Origin: an uncultured Methylopila sp. | GTDB taxonomy: Bacteria > Pseudomonadota > Alphaproteobacteria > Rhizobiales > Methylopilaceae | NCBI GenBank assembly: GCA_902168115.1 | Contig: CABHPB010000055.1 | Span: 1-41,452, forward strand | Length of the DNA stretch: 41,452 nucleotides | Direction: 5' to 3' | In this document: positions 9,475 through 18,422 of the stretch, piece by piece | Layout: each line of letters begins with the position of its first letter | How positions within the stretch are numbered: position 1 is the stretch's first letter | Notes under the pieces: model-generated | What the model was told of the DNA's origin: nothing | What the model saw: the letters and a program-made list of their open reading frames with translations, nothing else | Database searches by the model: none | Translations under genes and position numbers: made by a program

Positions 9475-9963
9475 ATGAAACTCAACGAGCTCCACGACAA
9501 TCCCGGCGCCACCAAGAAGCGGATGCGCGTCGGCCGCGGCATCGGCTCCGGCAAGGGCAAGACCGGCGGCCGCGGCGTCAAGGGTCAGAAGTCCCGCACC
9601 GGCGTCGCGATCAAGGGCTTCGAGGGCGGCCAGATGCCGCTCTACCGTCGCCTGCCTAAGCGCGGCTTCACCAACCTGTTCGCGACCGACCTCAACGAGG
9701 TCAATCTGGGTCGCCTGCAGCAGGCGGTCGACGCCAAGAAGCTCGACCCGAAGCAGCCGGTCACTGAGCAGGCCCTGATCGAGGCCGGCGTGCTGTCGAA
9801 GAAGCGCGACGGCGTGAAGGTCCTCGGCCGCGGCGAGCTCAAGACCAAGCTCGACCTCGAGGTCTACGCCGTGTCGAAGTCGGTCGCCGACGCGATCGAG
9901 AAGCTCGGCGGCAAGGTGACGCTGCTCGCGCCGGCCCCGAAGGCCGATGCGCAGCCTGCGTAA
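9475..9963 (+). CDS. rplO: 50S ribosomal protein L15
   Basis: 162 residues. L15 is a late 50S assembly protein. The start [20 protein letters not shown], the glycine-rich [20 protein letters not shown] segment and [17 protein letters not shown] are diagnostic. The C-terminal part ([19 protein letters not shown], then [10 protein letters not shown]) completes the fold. It is followed by a terminator-like hairpin before secY. Confidence 0.98.
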   Translation: MKLNELHDNPGATKKRMRVGRGIGSGKGKTGGRGVKGQKSRTGVAIKGFEGGQMPLYRRLPKRGFTNLFATDLNEVNLGRLQQAVDAKKLDPKQPVTEQALIEAGVLSKKRDGVKVLGRGELKTKLDLEVYAVSKSVADAIEKLGGKVTLLAPAPKADAQPA

Positions 9964-9984
9964 ACATACTATCTAGCGTCTGCG

Positions 9985-10030
9985 CGCCGCTCCCGGGGGC
10001 TGATCCCAAGCGCCCCGGGGGCGGCGTTTT
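9985..10030 (+). terminator. Terminator-like hairpin between rplO and secY
   Basis: CGCCGCTCCCGGGG (9985-9998) can pair with CCCCGGGGGCGGCG (10013-10026) as a 14-bp stem with one G-U pair, followed directly by TTTT and GATTT. The loop is about 14 bases. The arrangement fits an intrinsic terminator or attenuator. Since secY, adk and the alpha block follow on the same strand only 30 bases later, partial termination that lowers secY relative to the ribosomal genes is the likeliest role. Confidence 0.65.
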
Positions 10031-10059
10031 GATTTCGTCCGAACGGACAGAGGACTGAC

Positions 10060-11397
10060 ATGGCCTCCGCAGCCGAACAGCTCGCCGCGAACCTGAACTT
10101 CTCGGCCTTCTCCAAGGCCGACGAACTGAAGAAGCGCATCTGGTTCACGCTCGGCGCGCTGATCATCTACCGGCTCGGCACCTACATCCCGATGCCCGGC
10201 ATCAACCCCTCGGCGCTCGCGGAGGTGTTCCGCCAGCAGTCGACCGGCATCATCGGCCTGTTCAACATGTTCTCGGGCGGCGCCGTCGGCCGCATGGCGA
10301 TCTTCGCGCTCGCCATCATGCCCTACATCTCCGCCTCGATCATCGTGCAGCTGATGACCTCGGTCTCGCCGCACCTCGAGGCGCTGAAGAAAGAGGGCGA
10401 GCAGGGCCGCAAGGTCATCAACCAGTACACCCGCTACGGCACCGTGGCGCTGGCCGCCGTCCAAGCCTACGGCATCGCCGTCGGGCTCGAGGGCCAGGCC
10501 AACGTCGTGGTCGATCCGGGCTGGTTCTTCCGGATCTCGACGGTCATCACGCTGACCGGCGGCACGATGTTCCTGATGTGGCTGGGCGAGCAGATCACCC
10601 AGCGCGGCATCGGCAACGGCATCTCGCTGATCATCTTCGCCGGCATCGTGGCGGAGCTGCCGCAGGCGATCGCCGGAACGCTGGAGCTCAACCGGCAGGG
10701 CGCGCTGTCGACCGGCCTGATCTTCGCCGTCATCATCATGGCGGTCGCGGTCATCGCCTTCATCGTCTACATGGAGCGCGCCCAGCGCCGGCTGCTGATC
10801 CAGTATCCGAAGCGCCAGATCAGCCAGAACCGGATGACGGGCGGCGAATCCTCGCACCTTCCGCTGAAGCTGAACACCGCGGGCGTCATCCCGCCGATCT
10901 TCGCCTCATCGCTGCTGCTGCTGCCGACCACGATCGCGAACTTTTCCGCGACCGGCGCCGCCGGCGGCTGGCTCGGCATGATCACGACTTATCTCGCGCA
11001 CGGCCGGCCGCTCTACATGGTCCTGTACGTCGCGCTGATCCTGTTCTTCTCGTTCTTCTACACCGCCATCGTCTTCAATCCGACCGAGACCGCCGACAAC
11101 CTCAAGAAGTACGGCGGCTTCATTCCGGGCATCCGCCCGGGCGAGCGGACCGCGGAGTACATCGACTACGTCCTGACCCGAATCACGGTGGTCGGCGCGA
11201 TCTACATCGCCGTGGTGTGCGTGATTCCCGAGATCCTGATCTCGTGGGCGGCCGTGCCATTCTACTTTGGCGGGACTTCTTTGCTCATCGTGGTGTCTGT
11301 TACGATGGACACCGTGGCGCAGGTCCAGGGACACCTGTACGCCGCCCAGTATGAGGGTCTCATCAAGAAGGCCCGCCTCAGAGGGAAGCGCAGATGA
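10060..11397 (+). CDS. secY: Protein translocase subunit SecY
   Basis: 445 residues with ten predicted membrane helices, the channel subunit of the Sec translocon. Family segments include YRLGTYIPMPGINPSAL (helix 1 end), FALAIMPYISASIIVQLMTS (helix 2) and the cytoplasmic loop with YPKRQISQNRMTGGESSHLP and LKLNTAGVIPPIFASSLLLL. AGAGGACTGAC precedes the ATG. Its stop overlaps the adk start by ATGA. rpmJ, which follows secY in E. coli, is absent here, as is usual in Alphaproteobacteria. Confidence 0.98.
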   Translation: MASAAEQLAANLNFSAFSKADELKKRIWFTLGALIIYRLGTYIPMPGINPSALAEVFRQQSTGIIGLFNMFSGGAVGRMAIFALAIMPYISASIIVQLMTSVSPHLEALKKEGEQGRKVINQYTRYGTVALAAVQAYGIAVGLEGQANVVVDPGWFFRISTVITLTGGTMFLMWLGEQITQRGIGNGISLIIFAGIVAELPQAIAGTLELNRQGALSTGLIFAVIIMAVAVIAFIVYMERAQRRLLIQYPKRQISQNRMTGGESSHLPLKLNTAGVIPPIFASSLLLLPTTIANFSATGAAGGWLGMITTYLAHGRPLYMVLYVALILFFSFFYTAIVFNPTETADNLKKYGGFIPGIRPGERTAEYIDYVLTRITVVGAIYIAVVCVIPEILISWAAVPFYFGGTSLLIVVSVTMDTVAQVQGHLYAAQYEGLIKKARLRGKRR

Positions 11398-11993
11398 GAC
11401 TGATCCTGCTCGGGCCGCCCGGCGCCGGCAAAGGCACTCAGGCCGAGCGTCTGGTCCAGAAGCACGGCATCGTCCAGCTGTCGACAGGCGATATGCTCCG
11501 CGCGGCCGTCGCCGCCGGCACGCCGGTCGGCCTCGAGGCGAAGGACGTGATGGCGCGCGGCGAACTCTGCCCGGACAGCCTCGTCGTCTCGATCGTCGCG
11601 GATCGGATCGAGGAGCCGGACGCCCATAACGGCTTCATCCTCGACGGATTCCCGCGCACCGTGGCGCAGGCCGAAGCGCTCGATCGCATGCTGCACCAGA
11701 AGAAGCTCGACCTCGACGCGGTGATCGAGCTCGTCGTCGACGAGGGCGTGCTGCTCGAGCGGGTCGAGGGTCGCGCCCGCGACGCGGCCGCCGCCGGCAA
11801 GCCGCTGCGCCCCGACGACGCCCCGGAGACGGTCCGCAAGCGAATCGCCGACTTCAACAGGGTCACGAGCCAGTTGCGTCCATTCTACGAATCCAAGGGC
11901 CTGCATGCGAAGGTCGACGGCATGGCCGCGATCGACGAGGTCGCCCGGCAGATCGACGAGATTCTGTCGCAGGCAGAAACCGCGGCGGCCTGA
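11394..11993 (+). CDS. adk: Adenylate kinase, short-LID form
   Basis: 199 residues. Catalyses ATP + AMP to 2 ADP in the cytosol. The P-loop GPPGAGKGTQ lies at residues 7-16, the AMP site at QLSTGDMLRAAV, and FILDGFPRTVAQAEALD carries the catalytic Asp-Arg region. The LID is short (GRARDAAAAGKPLRPDDAPE), lacking the beta-hairpin and any Cys cluster of the long form; this is typical for rhizobial Adk. The start is coupled to secY by ATGA. Placement between secY and rpsM is standard in many bacteria. Confidence 0.97.
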   Translation: MRLILLGPPGAGKGTQAERLVQKHGIVQLSTGDMLRAAVAAGTPVGLEAKDVMARGELCPDSLVVSIVADRIEEPDAHNGFILDGFPRTVAQAEALDRMLHQKKLDLDAVIELVVDEGVLLERVEGRARDAAAAGKPLRPDDAPETVRKRIADFNRVTSQLRPFYESKGLHAKVDGMAAIDEVARQIDEILSQAETAAA

Positions 11994-12323
11994 TCCACCC
12001 AGGGTCATCGCCATGGTTGCGAGCTTGGGTCGTTCCGGCCTCGCTTGTCAGTTCCGCTACGAGAGTCCGCGGATCTAGACGGCCTCGTCTAACGGATGTC
12101 GGGACCGGTCCCGATCCGACGACGCTTCGAGGGCTTGACGTAACGCCGTTTAGGCGTTACGCGCACGACATCCCGAAAGCAGTCCGGTCGCGCGGTCGCC
12201 TGAGCGATGCGCCCCGTGCTGCTTTTCGGCGCTTTTCACTGAAAGGCGCGCAAGGGCCGGCCTCCACCGGACGCGCGCCTTCTTCCGCCGGCGCTTCGCC
12301 GGCCCACATGGAGGAGCTTGCCC
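11994..12323 (+). other. adk-rpsM gap, 330 bases, with three inverted repeats
   Basis: No convincing gene is seen here. The gap holds a perfect 9-bp inverted repeat CGTAACGCC/GGCGTTACG (12139-12161) that begins within a TTGACG resembling a -35 box (12135-12140), a GC-rich hairpin at 12245-12284 followed by TTCTT, and a perfect 7-bp stem GCCGGCG CTT CGCCGGC (12287-12303) just upstream of the rpsM ribosome binding site. The length and structure suggest that the alpha block has its own promoter and leader; the precise start is not visible by eye. Confidence 0.45.
12245..12284 (+). terminator. Possible terminator in the adk-rpsM gap
   Basis: GGCGCGC (12245-12251) pairs with GCGCGCC (12273-12279), with CCGG/CCGG able to pair inside, and TTCTT follows. 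The T-run is weak. It may terminate part of the secY-adk transcription ahead of rpsM or be a leader structure of the alpha block. Confidence 0.4.
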
Positions 12324-12692
12324 ATGGCCCGCATCGCCGGCGTCAACATTCCGACGAACAAGCGCGTCGTCATCGCGCTGCAGTACATCCACGGCATCGG
12401 CGCCAAGAAGGCTACCGAGATCTGCGAAAAGGTCTCGATCCCGGCGGAGCGTCGCGTCAACCAGCTGACCGACGCCGAAGTCATCCAGATCCGTGAGACC
12501 ATCGATCGCGACTACCTCGTCGAAGGCGACCTGCGCCGCGACATCGCGATGAACATCAAGCGCCTGATGGACCTCGGCTGCTACCGCGGCCTGCGCCATC
12601 GCCGCGGTCTGCCGGTGCGCGGCCAGCGCACCCACACCAACGCCCGCACCCGCAAGGGCAAGGCGAAGCCGATCGCCGGCAAGAAGAAGTGA
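12324..12692 (+). CDS. rpsM: 30S ribosomal protein S13
   Basis: 122 residues from the ATG at 12324; a TTG two codons earlier is in frame but GGAGGAG (12310-12316) fits the ATG. S13 lies in the 30S head and contacts the 50S and tRNAs. [20 protein letters not shown], the helix-hairpin-helix ([16 protein letters not shown]) and the basic end [20 protein letters not shown] are diagnostic. It opens the alpha block, downstream of a long structured gap. Confidence 0.97.
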   Translation: MARIAGVNIPTNKRVVIALQYIHGIGAKKATEICEKVSIPAERRVNQLTDAEVIQIRETIDRDYLVEGDLRRDIAMNIKRLMDLGCYRGLRHRRGLPVRGQRTHTNARTRKGKAKPIAGKKK

Positions 12693-12696
12693 CGCG

Positions 12697-12716
12697 AGGC
12701 GGCCTTCGGGCCGCCT
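12697..12716 (+). promoter_or_regulatory. UUCG-tetraloop hairpin after rpsM
   Basis: AGGCGGCC TTCG GGCCGCCT is a perfect 8-bp stem closed by a UUCG tetraloop, starting four bases after the rpsM stop. No T-run follows. Such a stable hairpin could protect the 3' end of the upstream message or slow polymerase; it is followed by palindromic repeats. Confidence 0.5.
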
Positions 12717-12719
12717 GAC

Positions 12720-12850
12720 CGTCATCCCGGACGGCCGCCAGGCCGATCCGGGATCGCCTTCGCAAGAGGGCGGCTTGAGAACGGTCCCGGATGGCGTTTG
12801 GCGCGTCGGGGACGACAAGAGTTTCGAAGGATCCCGGACCTGTCCGGGAG
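12720..12850 (+). repeat. Palindromic intergenic repeats between rpsM and rpsK
   Basis: Two palindromes built on the same core are seen: ATCCCGG ... CCGGGAT (about 12725-12753, with a GGCC-rich middle) and TCCCGGAC CT GTCCGGGA (12832-12849). A third partial copy GGTCCCGGATGGCG lies between them. The shared TCCCGGA core looks like the short palindromic elements scattered between genes in many Hyphomicrobiales genomes. Their presence inside a ribosomal operon gap of 213 bases is noteworthy. A genome-wide search would show whether this is a family. Confidence 0.55.
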
Positions 12851-12905
12851 ACGCATATTTCCCTAGCGCCTGGAACGACGGGCGCGCCCGAAGGATGAGA
12901 GCCAC

Positions 12906-13295
12906 ATGGCCAAGGAAGCCCAGCGCATTCGCCGTCGCGAGCGCAAGAACATCGCCTCCGGCGTCGCGCATGTGAACGCGACGTTCAACAACACGATGAT
13001 CACCATCACGGACGCCCAGGGCAACACCGTGTCGTGGTCCTCCGCAGGCGCGCAGGGCTTCAAGGGCTCGCGCAAGTCGACCCCTTACGCCGCCCAGGTC
13101 GCCGCCGAAGACGCCGCCAAGAAGGCCGCCGAGCATGGCATGCGCACCCTCGAGGTCGAGGTTCGCGGCCCGGGTTCGGGACGTGAGTCGGCGCTTCGCG
13201 CGCTCCAGGCTTCGGGCTTCATGGTCACCTCGATCCGCGACGTGACCCCGATCCCGCACAACGGTTGCCGGCCGCGCAAGCGGCGCCGCGTCTGA
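12906..13295 (+). CDS. rpsK: 30S ribosomal protein S11
   Basis: 129 residues, standard. S11 lies on the 30S platform beside the mRNA exit. The segments [60 protein letters not shown] and [18 protein letters not shown] identify it. The residues NG in the last segment are the known isoaspartate site of E. coli S11. AAGGATGAGAGCC precedes the ATG. Confidence 0.98.
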   Translation: MAKEAQRIRRRERKNIASGVAHVNATFNNTMITITDAQGNTVSWSSAGAQGFKGSRKSTPYAAQVAAEDAAKKAAEHGMRTLEVEVRGPGSGRESALRALQASGFMVTSIRDVTPIPHNGCRPRKRRRV

Positions 13296-13309
13296 CGCGA
13301 CTTTTCAGC

Positions 13310-13344
13310 GATGCGTCCCGAGACGTCGGGGCGCATCTTCGTTT
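13310..13344 (+). terminator. Attenuator-like hairpin between rpsK and rpoA
   Basis: GATGCGTCCCGA (13310-13321) pairs with TCGGGGCGCATC (13326-13337) as a 12-bp stem with one G-U pair and a GACG loop, followed by TTCGTTT. It is a good hairpin with a moderate T-run. As rpoA and rplQ follow on the same strand, it probably attenuates instead of fully terminating. Confidence 0.5.
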
Positions 13345-13422
13345 CCCGCCTCGCTGCGACCGGTCGCGCGAGGCGACCCGCAAGGCGAGGGCGGCCGGCG
13401 GGCGACCGAAGGATGCACAGAA

Positions 13423-14439
13423 GTGATCCAGAAGAATTGGCAAGACCTTATTAAGCCGAACAAGCTCGAGGTTTCGGCCTCGGGCGACGGCAAGCGCACC
13501 GCGACCATGGTCGCGGCGCCGCTCGAGCGCGGCTTCGGCCTGACGCTCGGCAACGCGCTGCGCCGCATCCTGCTGTCCTCGCTCCAGGGCGCGGCCGTGA
13601 CCTCCGTCCACATCGACGGCGTGCTGCACGAGTTCTCGTCGATCCCGGGCGTCCGCGAGGACGTCACGGACATCGTCCTGAACATCAAGGACATCGCCAT
13701 CAAGATGCAGGGCGAGGGCCCGAAGCGGATGGTGCTGCGCAAGCAGGGCCCCGGCCAGGTGCTCGCGAGCGACATCCAGGTCGTCGGCGACGTCCAGGTG
13801 CTCAACCCCGACCTCGTGCTCTGCACCCTCGACGAGGGCGCCGAGATCCGCATGGAGTTCACCGTCGACACCGGCAAGGGCTACGTCTCCGCGGACCGCA
13901 ACCGTCCCGAGGACGCCCCGATCGGCCTGATCCCGGTCGACAGCCTCTATTCGCCGGTCAAGAAGGTCTCCTACCGCGTCGAGAGCACCCGTGAGGGCCA
14001 GGATCTCGACAAGGACAAGCTCACGCTGCAGATCGAGACCAACGGCTCGATCACGCCGGATGACGCCGTGGCCTACGCCGCCCGCATCCTGCAGGACCAG
14101 CTCGAGGTGTTCGTCAACTTCGAGGAGCCGAAGAAGGAAGCCGCTCCGTCCGCCATTCCCGAGCTCGCCTTCAACCCGGCGCTGCTCAAGAAGGTCGACG
14201 AGCTCGAGCTTTCGGTGCGTTCGGCGAACTGCCTGAAGAACGACAACATCGTCTACATCGGCGACCTCATCCAGAAGACCGAAGCCGAGATGCTCCGCAC
14301 CCCGAACTTCGGTCGCAAGTCGCTCAACGAGATCAAGGAAGTGCTGGCCCAGATGGGGCTGCATCTCGGGATGGAAGTCGGCGGCTGGCCGCCGGACAAC
14401 ATCGACGAGCTCGCGAAGCGCTTCGAAGAACATTACTGA
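13423..14439 (+). CDS. rpoA: DNA-directed RNA polymerase subunit alpha
   Basis: 338 residues starting at GTG, with AAGGA (13409-13413) upstream; [17 protein letters not shown] is the typical start in this class, so the GTG is well supported. The N-terminal domain ([20 protein letters not shown], about 30-49) drives assembly of RNA polymerase. The C-terminal domain ([20 protein letters not shown], then [20 protein letters not shown]) binds UP elements and activators. A 127-base gap with a hairpin precedes it. Confidence 0.98.
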   Translation: MIQKNWQDLIKPNKLEVSASGDGKRTATMVAAPLERGFGLTLGNALRRILLSSLQGAAVTSVHIDGVLHEFSSIPGVREDVTDIVLNIKDIAIKMQGEGPKRMVLRKQGPGQVLASDIQVVGDVQVLNPDLVLCTLDEGAEIRMEFTVDTGKGYVSADRNRPEDAPIGLIPVDSLYSPVKKVSYRVESTREGQDLDKDKLTLQIETNGSITPDDAVAYAARILQDQLEVFVNFEEPKKEAAPSAIPELAFNPALLKKVDELELSVRSANCLKNDNIVYIGDLIQKTEAEMLRTPNFGRKSLNEIKEVLAQMGLHLGMEVGGWPPDNIDELAKRFEEHY

Positions 14440-14493
14440 GGTCGCGAGGACCTGACGCCCGAGCGGCGAGGGTCCTTCGAGGAGAATAGACAC

Positions 14494-14907
14494 ATGTCCA
14501 TGCACGCCCGCCGCGGCCGCCGCTTCAACCGCCTGCAGAGCCACCGTAAGGCGATGTTCGCCAACATGGTTCAGTCGCTCATCGAGCACGAGCAGATCGT
14601 CACCACCCTGCCGAAGGCGAAGGACCTGCGTCCGATCGTCGAGAAGCTGGTGACGCTCGCCCGTCGCGACGATCTCGCGGCCCGCCGTCTCGCGCTCTCC
14701 GAGCTCCGCCACCTGCCGACGGTGCGCAAGCTCTTCGCCGTGATCGGTCCGCGCTACAAGGAGCGTCCGGGCGGCTATCTGCGCATCATCAAGGCGGGCT
14801 TCCGCCATGGCGACAACGCCCCGGTCGCGGTGATCGAGTTCGTCGACCGCGACGTCGACGCCAAGGGCAAGGTCGACCGTGAGCGCGCCGAGGCCGAAGC
14901 GGCGTAA
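14494..14907 (+). CDS. rplQ: 50S ribosomal protein L17
   Basis: 137 residues. L17 is at the 50S tunnel exit side. [20 protein letters not shown], then [20 protein letters not shown], and the [20 protein letters not shown] segment are diagnostic; a short charged tail follows. GAGGAGAATAGACAC precedes the ATG. It closes the cluster and is followed 31 bases later by a strong terminator. Confidence 0.98.
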   Translation: MSMHARRGRRFNRLQSHRKAMFANMVQSLIEHEQIVTTLPKAKDLRPIVEKLVTLARRDDLAARRLALSELRHLPTVRKLFAVIGPRYKERPGGYLRIIKAGFRHGDNAPVAVIEFVDRDVDAKGKVDRERAEAEAA

Positions 14908-14938
14908 GCCTCTTCGAGCTTCAGCTCAGTAAATCTTG

Positions 14939-14968
14939 AAAAGCGGCCGGCGACGGCCGCTTTTTCGT
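14939..14968 (+). terminator. Intrinsic terminator of the ribosomal cluster
   Basis: AAAAGCGGCCG (14939-14949) and CGGCCGCTTTT (14954-14964) form a perfect 11-bp stem with a GCGA loop, running into TTTTTCGTTTT. This is the clearest Rho-independent terminator in the window and marks the end of the rplQ transcript. It may also serve the convergent small gene on the other strand because the stem has A-rich and T-rich flanks. Confidence 0.9.
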
Positions 14969-15008
14969 TTTGGGGGGAACGCGAAGTCGGGCGAAGCGCT
15001 TGGTCGCT

Positions 15009-15194
15009 TCAGCGCAGGGACCAGATCACCAGCGCGAGGCCGAGGGCGGCGAGGCCGGCGCCGTTCCAGCTCCATTTGATCTCGTTGATCATGAAGCTCT
15101 CCTGCGGCCAGGCGATCCAGCCGAGCCCCTGACCGATCCATAGGCCGCCCGTGGCGATGGCGATCAGGCCGATGATGAGGAGCAGGGATTTCAT
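15009..15194 (-). CDS. Small two-helix membrane protein
   Basis: 61 residues from the ATG at 15194 (minus strand), with GGAG seven bases upstream. Two hydrophobic segments are seen, residues about 3-25 (with GGLWIGQGLGWIAWP at its end) and 44-60, joined by a short loop with FMINEIKWSWNGAG. Proteins of this size and with the WIGQG...W.P...FM pattern occur widely in Hyphomicrobiales and have no known function, to my recollection. The longer frame up to 15302 would add 36 residues without hydrophobic or family character. Confidence 0.75.
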   Translation of the reverse strand: MKSLLLIIGLIAIATGGLWIGQGLGWIAWPQESFMINEIKWSWNGAGLAALGLALVIWSLR

Positions 15195-15292
15195 GCTTTG
15201 TCTCCGTCGCCGGCATGTCGGAAACTGTTCCGTCCGCGCCGCATCCGTCTTATCTGAGATCGCGCCAGCACGTCCGCAACGAGAGCTCTTGC

Positions 15293-16698
<1,406 letters not shown>

Positions 16699-16699
<1 letters not shown>

Positions 16700-18003
16700 T
16701 GACGAACCTGTTCGAGGCGGCGGGCATGCAACGGGACGCGCCGCGTCCGCTCGCGGATCGTCTGCGGCCGCAATCGCTCGACGAGGTGATCGGGCAGGAG
16801 CACCTGCTTGGCCGGGACGGCGCGCTCGGCCGGCTGGTCGAGGCCGGCTCGCTCGGCAGCCTGATCTTCTGGGGACCCCCCGGCACTGGCAAAACGACCG
16901 TCGGCCGCCTGCTCGCCGACGCCACGAACCTCGCATTCGAGCCGATCTCGGCGATCTTCACCGGCGTCGCGGACCTGAAGAAGGCGTTCGACACGGCGCG
17001 CGCCAGGCGCATGGCGGGCCGCGGCACGCTGCTGTTCGTCGACGAGATCCACCGCTTCAACAAGGCCCAGCAGGACAGCTTCCTGCCAGTCATGGAGGAC
17101 GGCACGGTCACGCTGGTCGGCGCGACGACGGAAAACCCCTCCTTCGCGCTGAACGCCGCGCTGCTGTCGCGCGCCCGCGTGCTGGTGTTCCGTTCGCTCG
17201 ACGAGGCGGCGATCGAGAAGCTGCTGGCGCGAGCGGAGGCGATCGAGGGCAGGGCGTTGCCGCTCGACCAGGAGGCGCGAGCATCGCTGATCCGCATGGC
17301 GGACGGCGACGGCCGGGCCGCGCTGACGCTTTCGGAAGAGATTTGGCGTGCGGCGCGGAAGGGCGAAGTCTTCGACGCTATGCGGGTGCAGGACGTCGTC
17401 CAGCGCCGCGCGCCGATCTACGACAAGTCGGCGGACGGCCACTACAATCTGATCTCGGCCCTGCACAAGTCGGTGCGCGGCTCGGACCCGGACGCCGCGC
17501 TCTACTGGTTCGCCCGCATGCTCGACGCCGGCGAGGATCCGCTGTTCCTGGCGCGGCGGCTGATCCGGATGGCGTCGGAGGACATCGGCCTCGCCGATCC
17601 GCAGGCGCTGACCGTCGCCATCGCCGCGCGCGACGCTTTCGAACAGCTCGGAACGCCCGAGGGCGAACTCGCTTTGGCCGAATGCGTCGTGCATCTCGCG
17701 ACCGCGCCGAAATCGAACGCCGTCTATGTGGCCTACAAGGCTGCGCGCGCGGCGGCGAAGGAGCACGGCTCTCTGCTCCCGCCGAAGCACATCCTCAACG
17801 CGCCGACAAAACTGATGAAGTCGGAAGGCTACGGCTCCGGCTACGCCTACGACCACGACGCGCCCGACGCGTTCTCCGGACAGGACTACTTCCCGGAGGC
17901 GATGGGGCGTCGTCAGTTTTACAATCCGCCGGATCGCGGCTTCGAGCGCGAGCTTCGCAAGCGGCTGGATTACTGGGCGAAGCTGCGGGCGGAGCGAAGC
18001 TGA
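16699..18003 (+). CDS. rarA: Replication-associated recombination protein RarA (MgsA)
   Basis: 434 residues. An AAA+ ATPase of the clamp-loader group that acts at stalled replication forks. Walker A GPPGTGKTT at 59-67, Walker B LLFVDEIHRFNKAQQDSFLP near 113-132, sensor GATTENPSFALN, and the C-terminal tetramerisation part (IRMASEDIGLADPQALTVAI, LPPKHILNAPTKLMKSEGYG with the YFP.. end) are typical. The ATG shares a base with the protease stop, and its own stop overlaps crcB in the same way, so the three genes are probably translated in a coupled way. Confidence 0.96.
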
Positions 18004-18380
18004 TGATCGCCGTCCTCCTCGTCGCGCTCGGCGGCGCTCTCGGCTCCGTCGCACGTTATGGCGTCAACGTCTGGACCATGCGCGCCATCGGCCCCGGCTT
18101 TCCCTGGGGCACGCTGACGGTCAACGTCGTCGGCGGCCTCGTCATGGGATTGCTCGCCGCGATCTTCGCGCTGAAGGCGCAGGCGCCTGCTGAGGCGAAG
18201 CTCTTTCTCATGACCGGCGTGCTCGGCGGCTTCACCACCTTCTCGGCGTTCTCGCTCGACGCAGTCGCGATCTGGGAACGCGGTGAGGCGGGACTTGCGG
18301 CGGCCTATGTGGCGGCCTCGGTCGTCCTGTCGATCGGCGCTTTGTTCGCAGGCCTCGCGCTCGGGCGCGCGCTGGGCTAA
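18003..18380 (+). CDS. crcB: Fluoride channel CrcB (Fluc)
   Basis: 125 residues, four predicted membrane helices. Dual-topology fluoride exporter of the inner membrane. GGALGSVARYGVN at the start, GTLTVNVVGGLVMG in helix 2 and GGFTTFSAFSLDAV in helix 3 (the Phe-box and Na+ site region) are conserved. The ATG overlaps the rarA stop (TGATG). No fluoride riboswitch was found upstream, as expected for a gene inside an operon. Confidence 0.95.
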   Translation: MIAVLLVALGGALGSVARYGVNVWTMRAIGPGFPWGTLTVNVVGGLVMGLLAAIFALKAQAPAEAKLFLMTGVLGGFTTFSAFSLDAVAIWERGEAGLAAAYVAASVVLSIGALFAGLALGRALG

Positions 18381-18422
18381 GCCGGGAGCGGCGCGGACCG
18401 ATCCGCGAGAGACAAGACCTTC

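Noticed and set aside
12017-12496. A plus-strand frame across the adk-rpsM gap running into rpsM
   Set aside because: It overlaps rpsM in the wrong frame, has arginine-rich shadow-type composition and no family match; the gap looks regulatory.
18003-18380. Fluoride riboswitch ahead of crcB
   Set aside because: crcB starts on the stop codon of rarA and no leader exists; no riboswitch-like fold was seen.
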